From: Microcella alkaliphila
Lineage (GTDB): Bacteria > Actinomycetota > Actinomycetes > Actinomycetales > Microbacteriaceae
Direction of reading: 5' to 3'
Assembly: GCF_002355395.1 (NCBI RefSeq)
Contig: NZ_AP017315.1
Location: 2,418,001-2,482,000, forward strand
DNA: 64,000 bases
Shown here piece by piece: positions 16,836 through 25,736 of this stretch. The translations under genes and the position numbers were made by a program. Each line of letters opens with the position of its first letter. Position 1 is the first letter of the stretch. The notes below the pieces were generated by a model that was not told the origin of the DNA, did not search any database, and was given only the letters and a program-made list of their open reading frames with translations.

Positions 16836-17594
16836 CTAGCCAGGTGAGGTCGGCGCGAGCCGATAGAGCACCTCGGGCCGCCCGCGGCGCCCGTATCGAT
16901 GCGACACGTCCACCTGTGCGGTCGAGACGAGGAGGTCCAGGTAGCGCCGCGCGGTCGCGCGGGACATGCCGCAGGCTTGCGCGATCTCGACCGCGGTGTG
17001 CGGATGCACGGGGTGAAGCGCCGTCTGCACCGCCTCCAGCGTCGTGCGCGATATGCCCTTCGGCAGGTCCGGCGTCGTCGCGCCCGCGGGAGACGATCGA
17101 GGGGCCGGCTGCGTCGCGACGCCGACGGTCGACGTGCCGCCGAGGCGGAGCATCCGGTCGATCTCTCCCTGCCCCAAAGGAATCTGCCTCTCCTCCGAGG
17201 CTTCAGCCGCGCGTCCGTCGCGGTAGGCGACGAGCCTCTGGGCGAGGGCTTCCGCCGTGAACGGCTTGGCGAGATACCCGATGACGCGGGCGGACAGAGC
17301 CTGGCGCACCGTGAGCCGATCACGGGCGGAGCTGATGACGAGCACGTCGACCTCTGCCCCGGCGCCCGAGCGCAGGCGGTGTAGCACCTCGATGCCGCTG
17401 AAGTCGGGCAGGTTCATGTCGAGCAGCACGAGGTCGACATCGCCGCGCGCGGCGAACTCCGCGGCGGCCTCGCCGTGCCCAACCGCCCCCACGAGGTGAA
17501 AGCCGTCGATATCTGCGATGTAGCCAGCGTGAAGGCGGCGCACATCCGCGTCGTCGTCGACGATGAGGGTCTTGATCGGGCCGCTCGCGCTCAT
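16836..17594 (-). CDS. Response regulator, CitB/DpiA/DctR type
   Basis: 252 residues. Receiver domain 1-125 with acidic pair DDDAD, phospho-acceptor Asp in LVLLDMNLPD, Ser in VISSAR and Lys in YLAKPFTAE. The C-terminal part (about 180-245) is the CitB-type helix-turn-helix (HTAVEIAQACGMSRATARRY, then LYRLA). Start overlaps the kinase stop by 4 bases (ATGA). Paired with the kinase at 17591 and divergent from tctCBA, it likely activates that citrate-type transporter. Confidence 0.92.
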   Translation of the reverse strand: MSASGPIKTLIVDDDADVRRLHAGYIADIDGFHLVGAVGHGEAAAEFAARGDVDLVLLDMNLPDFSGIEVLHRLRSGAGAEVDVLVISSARDRLTVRQALSARVIGYLAKPFTAEALAQRLVAYRDGRAAEASEERQIPLGQGEIDRMLRLGGTSTVGVATQPAPRSSPAGATTPDLPKGISRTTLEAVQTALHPVHPHTAVEIAQACGMSRATARRYLDLLVSTAQVDVSHRYGRRGRPEVLYRLAPTSPG

Positions 17595-18859
17595 CGCGAA
17601 GCCCCCGCGCGGCTGAGCAAAGGGGGCAGCTCGACCGTGAACCGCGCGCCGCCCAGCGTCGAGCGCCCGACCTCGACCGTGCCTCCACGACTGCTCACGA
17701 TGCGGCGCACCAGGTCGAGCCCGACGCCCCGGCCCGCGCCCGTGACATCGGGCTTGGTCGTGACGCCGCGATCGAAGATGCGAGACGCGACCGCAGCATC
17801 CACCCCCGGCCCGTCGTCGTCGACGACCAGGTGCACGCCCTCGTGGTCGGCGCGCATGACCATGAGCACGCGGCGAGCGCCCGACTCCCCCGCGTTGCGG
17901 CAGAGGTTGGCGATCACCACGAGCTCGTCATCGTCGATCGTCGTCGCGTCGACGGCCGTGAGCGGGTCGACGGTCAACTCTGCCCCCAGCTCGGCAAGCT
18001 CTGCCTCGAGCGCGGTCAGCAGGGCGCGCAGGGTCGGGTCAGCGATGTCAGCGCCCGCCCCGCCCTCCCCGACGATCGGCACGATGCGGCCGAGGTACTC
18101 AAGCGCTGGCTGCGACTCACCCTGCGCGACGAGCCCGCGCACGACGTGAAGCTGGGTACGGAACTCGTGGGTCTGCTCGCGCAGAGCGCCCGCGATACGC
18201 TCCTGCACCGCGAGCTCGGTCACCTGGGTCTCGAGGCGCCGCAGCCGACGGTTGAGCACGCTCGTCAGCAGAGCGCTCGCGATGCAGCCGAGCAGCACCG
18301 AGCCGAGCACGAACGGGAGCAGGCCCGCGATGGCCGTCTCGAAGTCGCGAGCGATCTCCCGCTCCAGAATGCCCACCGAGGCGATGCCGACGATCGCGTC
18401 GCCGGAGCGGATGGGCACCTTGGCGCGCAGGGTCGGCCCGAGCGTGCCCGTCTCGGTGCCCACGAAGGTCTCGCCCGCCAAGATCGCCGAGGCATCGGTC
18501 GAGACGACCTCGCCGCGGGCATCCGGGATCGGATGCGTGATGCGCACTCCGATCTCATCCGTGATCACGACGTAGTCGACGCCCGCGGCCTCCTCAATGA
18601 GGTCGGCGAGCGGCTGCAGCTCCGCGGTCGCCGCCTCGCGCGGCAGCAGCAGCGCCGCCGTCACCTGATCGAGCGCGGCCAGGCTCCGGGCGACATCGAG
18701 GACGCGCTCCTCCGTCGCCAGGCGGATGCTGCGCTCCTGCAGGGCGATGGCGGTCGCGCTCGTGACGGCCACGACGATCAAGACGACGAGGCACTGCATG
18801 AGCAGAATCCCCGCGCGACGCACCCGCCGGCGGGGTGCGGCGATCGTCGGCGCGGGCAT
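17591..18859 (-). CDS. Sensor histidine kinase, CitA/DpiB type
   Basis: 422 residues from ATG 18859 (GAGG five bases upstream); GTG at 18865 is the alternative. Membrane helix about 20-42, extracytoplasmic PAS/Cache-like sensor (about 45-170, YVVITDEIGVRITHPIPD), second helix about 180-205, His box QTHEFRTQLHVVRGL and ATPase motifs NLCRNAGESG, DDDGPGVD and GRGVGLDLV. Unlike typical CitA it has no room for a cytoplasmic PAS domain before the His box. Likely senses a carboxylate taken up by the adjacent Tct system. Confidence 0.9.
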   Translation of the reverse strand: MPAPTIAAPRRRVRRAGILLMQCLVVLIVVAVTSATAIALQERSIRLATEERVLDVARSLAALDQVTAALLLPREAATAELQPLADLIEEAAGVDYVVITDEIGVRITHPIPDARGEVVSTDASAILAGETFVGTETGTLGPTLRAKVPIRSGDAIVGIASVGILEREIARDFETAIAGLLPFVLGSVLLGCIASALLTSVLNRRLRRLETQVTELAVQERIAGALREQTHEFRTQLHVVRGLVAQGESQPALEYLGRIVPIVGEGGAGADIADPTLRALLTALEAELAELGAELTVDPLTAVDATTIDDDELVVIANLCRNAGESGARRVLMVMRADHEGVHLVVDDDGPGVDAAVASRIFDRGVTTKPDVTGAGRGVGLDLVRRIVSSRGGTVEVGRSTLGGARFTVELPPLLSRAGASR

Positions 18860-18983
18860 GGACACCTCAGCAAGTCGTGAGCACTAAAGAGCAATAAGCG
18901 CCGCGCCGAACCACCCCGGGCGACGCGCTGTCATCCTACTTCCCACATCCGCGGCCACAACGACGTCAGCCCAGGAGGAGCTC

Positions 18984-19967
18984 ATGAACCGACGAACACT
19001 CGTCACCACCGCCTTTGCCCTTGTCGCCAGCCTTGCCTTCGTGTTGGCGGCGATCAACGCGAGCGGGTCGGGGGGAGCAGCGAGTCCGCGCACGAAGATC
19101 ACCCTCGTCGCGCCGGCTGCGCCGGGAGGCGGGTGGGACGCGTTCGCTCGCGAAGGGCAGCAGGCGATGCGCATCAACGGCATCGCGGGCGGCGTCCAGG
19201 TGGTCAATGTGCCCGGCGCATCCGGCACCATCGGGCTCGGTCAGGTCGTCGGGATGGGCGACCGGCACGATCTGCTGCTCGTCACCGGCGGGGTCATGCT
19301 CGGCGGCATCATTCTCAACGACTCAGCCGTGTCGCTCGACGACACGGTGCCCATCGCGCGCCTCGCTGACGACTTCAACGTGCTCGTCGTGCCGGGGGAC
19401 TCGCCCTTCGAGACACTCGAGGACTTCGTCGCGGCACTGCAGAATGACGCTGGGGGAACGGCGATCGCGGGCGGGTCGCTCGGCGGTATCGACCACTTGC
19501 TCGCCGGGATGCTCGCCGCCGAGTCGGGGATCGACCCGCAGACCGTGAACTACATCGCCTACCCCGGCGGCGGCGAAGTCGTGACCTCTCTGCTGTCGAG
19601 CACGGCGGCCGCCGGCCTGTCTGGTTACAACGAGTTCCGCGACCAAATCGACTCCGGCAACCTTCGAGCCCTCGCGATCTCCGCGCACGAACCCGTGGAG
19701 GGGATCGACGTACCAACCTTCCGCGAGCAGGGCGTCGAGGTGTCGATGTCGAACTGGCGCGGTTACGTCGCCCCACCCGGCATAACCGACGAGGTCTACG
19801 ACGAGCTCGTCGCCATGGTCACCGAGTTGCGCGCCACCGAAGAGTGGACCGACACGCTCGAGCGCAACAACTGGGTCGACAGCTTCATGGTCGGTGACGA
19901 ATTCGCCGACTTCATTCGAGACGAGAGTGATCGCACCGAAGCGATCGTGAGGGGGTTGGGACTGTGA
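18984..19967 (+). CDS. tctC: Tripartite tricarboxylate transporter substrate-binding protein
   Basis: 327 residues. N-terminal membrane/signal segment (residues 8-26), then the TctC fold: LVAPAAPGGGWDAFAREG, GASGTIGLGQV and a C-terminal WRGYVAPPGITDEVYDEL. ATG at 18984 follows AGGAGGAG. Captures di/tricarboxylates for TctAB. Overlaps tctB by 4 bases (GTGA). Divergent from the two-component pair. Confidence 0.93.
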   Translation: MNRRTLVTTAFALVASLAFVLAAINASGSGGAASPRTKITLVAPAAPGGGWDAFAREGQQAMRINGIAGGVQVVNVPGASGTIGLGQVVGMGDRHDLLLVTGGVMLGGIILNDSAVSLDDTVPIARLADDFNVLVVPGDSPFETLEDFVAALQNDAGGTAIAGGSLGGIDHLLAGMLAAESGIDPQTVNYIAYPGGGEVVTSLLSSTAAAGLSGYNEFRDQIDSGNLRALAISAHEPVEGIDVPTFREQGVEVSMSNWRGYVAPPGITDEVYDELVAMVTELRATEEWTDTLERNNWVDSFMVGDEFADFIRDESDRTEAIVRGLGL

Positions 19968-20614
19968 CTCAGATCGAGCCGCACACGACGGGATCATTGC
20001 GGGTGCAGCGCCTCCCCCGCTGGTACACGGGAGTCAGCGAGATGATCATCGTCGCCGGGGTCCTCCTGCTCGCCGTCGGCCTCACCGTCGGCATTGTGAC
20101 CATGGAGGTGCCCGACGGCGTCGCGCCACCCGGGCCGCAGTTCTTCCCCACGATCGTCGCGGTGTTCCTCTACGTCATCGGCATTGCCCTCGGCATCGAC
20201 GTGTTGCGCCGCCAGCGTCGAGCGCACGTCGCCGAGGACCCGACCGAGGTGTCGAACGAGATGCTGCTCGACCTCGGTTCGATCGACCTGACCTCAGAGA
20301 TCCGCGTCCTGACGCCCGAGGAGATCACCTCCGGTACGCCATCGAGTTCAGCCTCGGGCATCGACTGGCGCACCGTCGGCATCGTCGTGGGGTCCCTCAG
20401 CGCGTTCATCCTGATCATGCCCCTGCTGGGCTGGCTCCTGGCCTCGACGCTGCTGTTCTGGGTCATCTCGTGGGCCTTCGGCAGCACCCGCCCCGTCTTC
20501 GACGTGGGAGTCGCGGCGCTCATGGCCGCCCTCATTCAGCTCGCGTTCTCCGCCGGTCTGGGGCTCTCGCTGCCCCCTGGCATTCTCGAAGGAGTCTTCT
20601 CGTGGATCAACTAG
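19964..20614 (+). CDS. tctB: Tripartite tricarboxylate transporter small membrane subunit
   Basis: 216 residues, GTG start overlapping tctC. Four hydrophobic helices (about 26-48, 58-75, 130-160, 170-205), the TctB topology, with PQFFPTIVAVFLYVIG after the first helix. The acidic loop at 80-125 is longer than in many TctB proteins. Translationally coupled to tctC and tctA. Confidence 0.9.
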   Translation: MTQIEPHTTGSLRVQRLPRWYTGVSEMIIVAGVLLLAVGLTVGIVTMEVPDGVAPPGPQFFPTIVAVFLYVIGIALGIDVLRRQRRAHVAEDPTEVSNEMLLDLGSIDLTSEIRVLTPEEITSGTPSSSASGIDWRTVGIVVGSLSAFILIMPLLGWLLASTLLFWVISWAFGSTRPVFDVGVAALMAALIQLAFSAGLGLSLPPGILEGVFSWIN

Positions 20615-22143
20615 CCAGCCTGCTTGAAGGGTTCGCCGTCGCCTTCACGCCGGCGAACCTCATGTTCCTCGTCGTCGGGGCGATCCTCGGCACCGCCGTA
20701 GGCGTGCTCCCCGGCCTTGGGTCCGCCATGGCCGTCGCCCTCCTGCTGCCGGTCACCTTCAGCCTCGACCCCACGGGCGCGTTCATCATGTTCGCGAGCA
20801 TCTACTTCGGTGGTCTGTTCGGCGACTCCACCTCGGGCATCCTGCTCAACACGCCAGGAAACTCCTCAGCGATCGCCACCACGTTCGAGGGCCACCGCAT
20901 GGCGAAGTCCGGGCGGGCAGCGAAAGCGCTCGGCACGTCTGCGATCGGCGCCTTCATCGGCGGCATGATCGCGTGCACCCTCGTCGTCTTCTTCTCGCCG
21001 TACATCGTGGAACTCGCGAGAGTCTTCGGGCCCGCCGAGTACTTCGCCCTCGCGGTCTTTGCCTTCGTCGCAATCTCCGCCGTCGTCGCCGACTCGATCG
21101 TGCGCGGCCTCGTGGCGCTCGGCATCGGCTTCGCACTCGCCCTCGTTGGCATCGACGGGATGAGCGGAGCCGAACGCTTCACGATGGGCTCACCCATCCT
21201 GTTCGACGGCATCTCGATCATCGTCATCACGGTGGGTCTCCTCGCGATCGGAGAGGTCATTCACGTGGCCTCGCACATCCGACGCACCCCGGCTCCCCGG
21301 ATGGCGCTCAACCCCGAAGGCTCACCCTTCCCCTCGCGCCGCGAGTGGCGACAGGTGCTCCCCGCCTTCCTGCGCGGCACGGCCTACGGAGTGCCGTTCG
21401 GCGCGATCCCGGTCGGCGGATCCGAAGTGCCCACCTTCCTCGCCTACGGCACCGAGAAGCGTCTCGCCCGCCGGCGTAACGACCCCGACTTTGGCACGCG
21501 GGGCGCCATCCAGGGCGTCGCCGCTCCCGAGGCTGCGGGTAACGCCACGGCCGGCACCGCGATGGGAGCGCTCCTCGCCCTCGGCCTGCCCACCTCGGCG
21601 ACCGCGGCCATGATGATTGCCGCGTTCCAGCAGTACGGCATGCAGCCGGGGCCGCTGCTGTTCGAGCGCAGCGGCGACCTCGTGTGGCCGCTCATGGCGA
21701 GCTTCTTCCTCGGCCTCGTCATCTTGCTCATCATCAACCTGCCGTTCGCGGCGATCTGGGCCAAGCTGCTCGTGATCCCGCGGCACTACCTTTACGCGGG
21801 CATCACGGTCATCGCCATGCTCGGTGTCTACGCGATCGCGTCCCGGCCCGTCGACTTGTGGATGGCGCTCGGTATCGGTGTCGTCGGCTTCGCGATGCGG
21901 CACTACTCGATCCCGCTGGCCCCCGTGCTCATCGCGGCCATCCTCGGACCAATGGCGGAGACGCAGCTGCGGCGGGCACTCGCGGTCTCGGAGGGTGACG
22001 TGGGGATCCTCGTCTCCTCGCCTCTCACGATCGCGCTGTACTCGGTGCTGACCGCCACGGTGGTGCTGAGCGTGATCCAGCACTCACGGCACTCGCGCCG
22101 TCGCCGGTCAGCGGTGCGAGAGCTTGCGCGCGAGCGCGTGTAG
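20602..22143 (+). CDS. tctA: Tripartite tricarboxylate transporter large membrane subunit
   Basis: 513 residues with about 12 hydrophobic helices. TctA signatures: GVLPGLGSAMAVALLLPVTF near residue 35, YFGGLFGDSTSGILLNTPGN near 70 and the second-half repeat GNATAGTAMGALLALGLP. GTG at 20602 has GAAGGAG 8 bases upstream and overlaps tctB by 13 bases; the frame open before that is not used. The stop codon lies in a short GC-rich direct repeat (GCGCGAGCGCGTGT). Confidence 0.93.
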   Translation: MDQLASLLEGFAVAFTPANLMFLVVGAILGTAVGVLPGLGSAMAVALLLPVTFSLDPTGAFIMFASIYFGGLFGDSTSGILLNTPGNSSAIATTFEGHRMAKSGRAAKALGTSAIGAFIGGMIACTLVVFFSPYIVELARVFGPAEYFALAVFAFVAISAVVADSIVRGLVALGIGFALALVGIDGMSGAERFTMGSPILFDGISIIVITVGLLAIGEVIHVASHIRRTPAPRMALNPEGSPFPSRREWRQVLPAFLRGTAYGVPFGAIPVGGSEVPTFLAYGTEKRLARRRNDPDFGTRGAIQGVAAPEAAGNATAGTAMGALLALGLPTSATAAMMIAAFQQYGMQPGPLLFERSGDLVWPLMASFFLGLVILLIINLPFAAIWAKLLVIPRHYLYAGITVIAMLGVYAIASRPVDLWMALGIGVVGFAMRHYSIPLAPVLIAAILGPMAETQLRRALAVSEGDVGILVSSPLTIALYSVLTATVVLSVIQHSRHSRRRRSAVRELARERV

Positions 22144-22181
22144 CGCGGGAACCTGTCGCGCGAGCGCGTGTCGCGCGGGCT

Positions 22182-22592
22182 CTACTTGTTGAAGGCGTCC
22201 CGCGCGCCGGGTGTCTCCGCCGTCACGGCGAGCGTGCCGACGACGGTGACGCCGTCCGACTCGTAGACGTCCACCTGGAATGTCTGGTCGGCGCTGATCG
22301 CGGACTTCGCGAGGTTGCGCTGCTGGTCGAGCTCGCTCACACGCACGTACCCGATGACTCCCTCGTCGGCTCTCGCCGGAATGAGCTTCGGAACTGTGCC
22401 GTCGATGGGGCTCCCGTACGTCTCGCCCGCCGCGTTGACGCCGTATTCGACATCGTCGCCGAGGATCACGCGCTGGTCGCTCGCCAGCGAGGGGGCGAGC
22501 ATGTCACCGAGCGCCGGTGCTGCGACGAAGGCGCCCCCGAGGACGAGAACTCCGCCGGCGATGAGGGCAATGGTCATGGGGGCGATACTCAC
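22182..22592 (-). CDS. Small uncharacterised membrane-anchored protein
   Basis: 136 residues from GTG 22592, chosen because GGAG lies 6 bases upstream and the N-terminus then begins directly with a hydrophobic segment (about residues 7-30, IALIAGGVLVLGGAFVAAPAL). The rest is a soluble extracytoplasmic domain with no motif I recognise. Convergent with tctA. Probably a single gene unit. Confidence 0.6.
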   Translation of the reverse strand: MSIAPMTIALIAGGVLVLGGAFVAAPALGDMLAPSLASDQRVILGDDVEYGVNAAGETYGSPIDGTVPKLIPARADEGVIGYVRVSELDQQRNLAKSAISADQTFQVDVYESDGVTVVGTLAVTAETPGARDAFNK

Positions 22593-22730
22593 GAGCGGCT
22601 CCAACCTCACAAGTGCGCGAGATGCGCACGGGGAGCCATCCCCGCCCCCTCGGCCATCCAACCACCGTTGACGATCGGCGATCACCCCCCCGTTCCCGGA
22701 GTGCCGCAGGAGCGTTCGTTTGCCGAATGT

Positions 22731-23687
22731 CTACGCCGGCCGGCAAATGCCCCAGTGCCCCGACCACGATGCGCCGGGCTCGATCCACCGCAGTCCGAGA
22801 CCCGAGTTCAGCGCGTCGGCAGGCGCCGTCATGGGCTCGACCGCGATCGCGGTCATCGGGCCGTCGGGCCCGGGGAAGATGCGCGTAATGAAGACCTGCA
22901 GCCACTCCCAGTCGCCCTCCTGCCACACCTCCGTCTCGGTGCCGTCCAGTGCCGAGAGCACGGTGCGGATGATGCCGTCGTCATCGCGGCCCACACGCCA
23001 CGCATCGTCGAGCTCGAGGTCACTGACCTTCGGCCCCACCGCGAGGTCGAAGCGAGTGCCTGCGGAGGGTTCCATTCCGACCGGATTGAGCCGTTCATCC
23101 ACCATGACGTGGTCGACGGTGCGCGCCGTGATCGTGAGGGTCTCAACATCGTGGTCTCCGACCGCAATGAAGGGATGCGCGCCCGTCGCATACGGCGCCG
23201 CCTGCCCTCCCTGGTTGGTCACCTCGTGCGTCACGCGCACTCCGTTGCCCGTGAGGCGGTAGGTGACGGTCGTCCAGAGGCGGAACGGCCAGCCGTGCTG
23301 CGGGACGACCGCGGCGCCGAGTGTCACCGAGTCCTCCGTGCGCTCGACCAGTCGGTAGGAGGTGTTACGCAGGAGGCCGTGAATGGCGTTGTTCTTGTCG
23401 ACCTCGGTGATGTCGAGCTGCTGGGCGGAGCCCTCGTGCATCCAGCGACCGTCGCGCACGCGGTTCGGCCAGGGGGCGAGGATGATGCCGTGGCCGAAGG
23501 GCGGCAGGCGGTTCTCGTCGTAGCCCGGCACGAGGGCGTGGCCGTCGACCGTGAGTGACCGCAGCGAGGCGGCGACCTCGGTGATGATCGCCTCGACCGG
23601 GCCGTGGGAGCCGTCGTGGTGCAGGTGGTACTGCTCGCCCGTGGCGGGAACAGGCTCGAAGGAGGATGTGGCGTCGGTGGTGGTCAC
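22731..23687 (-). CDS. galM: Aldose 1-epimerase (galactose mutarotase family)
   Basis: 318 residues. Family motifs: PWPNRVRDGRW near residue 73, NAIHGLLRN near 100 with the catalytic His, HPFIAVGDHD near 170 and a C-terminal IAVEPMTAPADAL with the catalytic Glu. Feeds alpha-galactose to GalK. GTG at 23687 lies 6 bases after TAGGCT, implying a leaderless mRNA whose promoter overlaps the end of the DeoR gene. Confidence 0.9.
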   Translation of the reverse strand: MTTTDATSSFEPVPATGEQYHLHHDGSHGPVEAIITEVAASLRSLTVDGHALVPGYDENRLPPFGHGIILAPWPNRVRDGRWMHEGSAQQLDITEVDKNNAIHGLLRNTSYRLVERTEDSVTLGAAVVPQHGWPFRLWTTVTYRLTGNGVRVTHEVTNQGGQAAPYATGAHPFIAVGDHDVETLTITARTVDHVMVDERLNPVGMEPSAGTRFDLAVGPKVSDLELDDAWRVGRDDDGIIRTVLSALDGTETEVWQEGDWEWLQVFITRIFPGPDGPMTAIAVEPMTAPADALNSGLGLRWIEPGASWSGHWGICRPA

Positions 23688-23691
23688 CGGC

Positions 23692-24510
23692 TCAGCCTAA
23701 ACCCGCCCCGACGCGCACGGCAGTGACGGAGAGCCCGGCATCGACGAGCGCCGCGCGCGGCGAGACGGCGGTCGTGACACTCGGCACCTGGTCGGTGATG
23801 AGCTCGTCGATGTCCGCAAGCGCGGCGACCCTGCCGAGGTGCGCGACGCCGAGCTTGCTCGAGTCGGCGACGAGCACGCGGTGCGCGGCCGCCGCGACCA
23901 TGCGCTGCTTGACCTCGGCCTCCGGCAGGTTGACGTTGGTGACCCCGTGCTCGGCGTGCACCCCCGTCGCGCCGATGATCGCGATGTCCGCGCGCAGGTC
24001 GTCGAGCAGCGTGGTCGCCAGCGGGTTCACGAGAGAGTGTTGCAGCGAGCGGAGCGTGCCGCCCGTGACGACGACCGTGAAGCGCGGAATCGCCGACTCG
24101 AGCGCCAGCGCGACGGCTAGCCCGTTGGTCACCACGACGATGTCGTCGAGGTCGCGTCGGGCGACGAGCGCGTGCGCGACGGCGAGCGTCGTCGACCCGA
24201 CGTCGAGCAGCACGCTCTGGCCGGGCCGCACGCGGGCGGCGGCTTCGACCGCAATCGCCTGCTTCGCGCGGGCGAGGCGCGTGCGGGACTTCTCGAGGCT
24301 CGACTCGCGCTCCGACTCGACCGTGCGCGGGATCGCGCCACCGTGCACGCGCGCGATGCGACCATCGGCTTCGAGCGCAGCGAGGTCGGTCCGCACGGTG
24401 ACCTCGCTGACCTCGACCTCGCGGGCGAGGTCGACCACCCGCGCGAACCCGCGGCGGGCGATGGATGCGGCGAGCGCGTCGCGTCGGGACGTTGCGGTGT
24501 CAGCGGCCAC
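23692..24510 (-). CDS. DeoR-family regulator of the galactose genes
   Basis: 272 residues from GTG 24510, chosen because AAAGGGG lies 6 bases upstream; ATG 24516 sits directly against that site. DeoR helix-turn-helix (FARVVDLAREVEVSEVTVRT, then RVHGGAI) and the effector domain (LLDVGSTTLAVA, GATGVHAE, PEAEVKQRM). Divergent from galTK, with an inverted repeat between, and upstream of galM; I infer a galactose-responsive repressor. Confidence 0.88.
   Translation of the reverse strand: MAADTATSRRDALAASIARRGFARVVDLAREVEVSEVTVRTDLAALEADGRIARVHGGAIPRTVESERESSLEKSRTRLARAKQAIAVEAAARVRPGQSVLLDVGSTTLAVAHALVARRDLDDIVVVTNGLAVALALESAIPRFTVVVTGGTLRSLQHSLVNPLATTLLDDLRADIAIIGATGVHAEHGVTNVNLPEAEVKQRMVAAAAHRVLVADSSKLGVAHLGRVAALADIDELITDQVPSVTTAVSPRAALVDAGLSVTAVRVGAGLG
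23694..23699 (-). promoter_or_regulatory. -10 element, leaderless galM
   Basis: TAGGCT on the minus strand, 6 bases before the GTG at 23687; it lies across the stop codon of the upstream regulator gene. Confidence 0.5.
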
Positions 24511-24519
24511 GCGCATCCC

Positions 24520-24545
24520 CTTTCGATTCTTGTCGAAATCGAAAG
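24520..24545. promoter_or_regulatory. Operator dyad between the DeoR gene and galT
   Basis: CTTTCGATT (24520-24528) is the exact reverse complement of 24537-24545 (AATCGAAAG). A further TCGAAA half-site follows at about 24562. TTTCGA repeats are typical of DeoR-family operators. It overlaps the regulator's ribosome site. Confidence 0.6.
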
Positions 24546-24578
24546 CATACGGCTTATGAAGTCGAAACGGGCACGCCG

Positions 24579-24584
24579 TACCAT
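24579..24584 (+). promoter_or_regulatory. -10 element, leaderless galT
   Basis: TACCAT ends 6 bases before the GTG at 24591. Confidence 0.5.
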
Positions 24585-24590
24585 CGGGGA

Positions 24591-25736
24591 GTGCCCATTG
24601 CCTTCCATCACACGACGCTGGCCGATGGCCGCGAACTGATCTACGTCGACGACGCCGACACGACACTGCCGCCGGCGGCCGAGCGTCGGCGCGACGAGCG
24701 CGCGCTCGACCCGCGGCCCGCGACCGCGATCATGCGGCAGGACGTGCTGACCGGCGAGTGGGTCTCGCACGCCGCCGCGCGCCAGAACCGTGCTTTCCTG
24801 CCGCCCGCCGACCAGGACCCCCTCGCGCCGCAGACTCCCGCCAACCCGAGCGAGATTCCCGACATCTACGATGTCGCGGTGTTCGAGAACCGCTCCCCCA
24901 GCTTCGGGCCGCTACTCGAAGACGCGAATGCGCCGACCGGGCTCGACGACCTCAGCGAGATCGGCATCGAACGCTCCCGCACGAGCGTCGGCCGGTGTGA
25001 GGTCGTGTGCTTCTCGCCCGAGCACGAGGGCTCGTTCGGCTCGCTCAGCGTCAGCCGCGCACGCACCGTCTTCGAAGCGTGGGCGCAGCGCACCGAAGCG
25101 CTCAGCGCGATGCCGGGCATCGAGCAGGTGTTCGTGTTCGAGAATCGCGGGCAGGAAATCGGCGTCACCCTCCCCCACCCGCACGGGCAGATCTACGCCT
25201 ACCCGTTCGTGACGCCGCGCACGCAGGGCGTGCTGCGCTCGATCGCGGCGGTCGGCGATGACCTGTTCGCGCGCATCCTGGAATCGGAGCAGGCGAGCGA
25301 GCGCGTCGTCGCCCGCGGCGAGTACTTCACCGCCTTCGTGCCCTTCGCCGCGCGGTGGCCGCTCGAGATCCACCTCCTGCCGCACCGGCACGTCGCTGAC
25401 CTCGCGGGGCTCACGACCGAGGAAAAGGACGAGCTGGCGCCGCTGTACCGTCACCTGCTGCGCGGGCTGGATGCGCTCTACGGCTCCCCAACGCCGTACA
25501 TCTCCGCGTGGCACCAGGCCCCCGTCCACACGCACCGCGACAGCGTGCGCCTCATGCTGCAGATCACGAGCCCGCGCCGCGCGGCTGACAGACTCAAGTA
25601 TCTCGCTGGCTCGGAGGCGGCCATGGGCGCTTTCATCGGCGACGTGACGCCCGAGCGCCAAGCAGAATTCATCCGCACCGGCCTCGCGAGCGCCGACAGC
25701 GCATCCCCCTTTTCGACAGAAGGAGACCAGCGGTGA
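24591..25736 (+). CDS. galT: Galactose-1-phosphate uridylyltransferase
   Basis: 381 residues. Exchanges UMP between UDP-glucose and galactose-1-phosphate. Active-site HPH in LPHPHGQIYAYPF (about residue 205), the N-terminal RQDVLTGEWV and C-terminal SAWHQAPVH motifs are present. GTG 24591 is taken as start from the -10 spacing; the frame open before it overlaps the regulator. Overlaps galK by 4 bases. Confidence 0.93.
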   Translation: MPIAFHHTTLADGRELIYVDDADTTLPPAAERRRDERALDPRPATAIMRQDVLTGEWVSHAAARQNRAFLPPADQDPLAPQTPANPSEIPDIYDVAVFENRSPSFGPLLEDANAPTGLDDLSEIGIERSRTSVGRCEVVCFSPEHEGSFGSLSVSRARTVFEAWAQRTEALSAMPGIEQVFVFENRGQEIGVTLPHPHGQIYAYPFVTPRTQGVLRSIAAVGDDLFARILESEQASERVVARGEYFTAFVPFAARWPLEIHLLPHRHVADLAGLTTEEKDELAPLYRHLLRGLDALYGSPTPYISAWHQAPVHTHRDSVRLMLQITSPRRAADRLKYLAGSEAAMGAFIGDVTPERQAEFIRTGLASADSASPFSTEGDQR

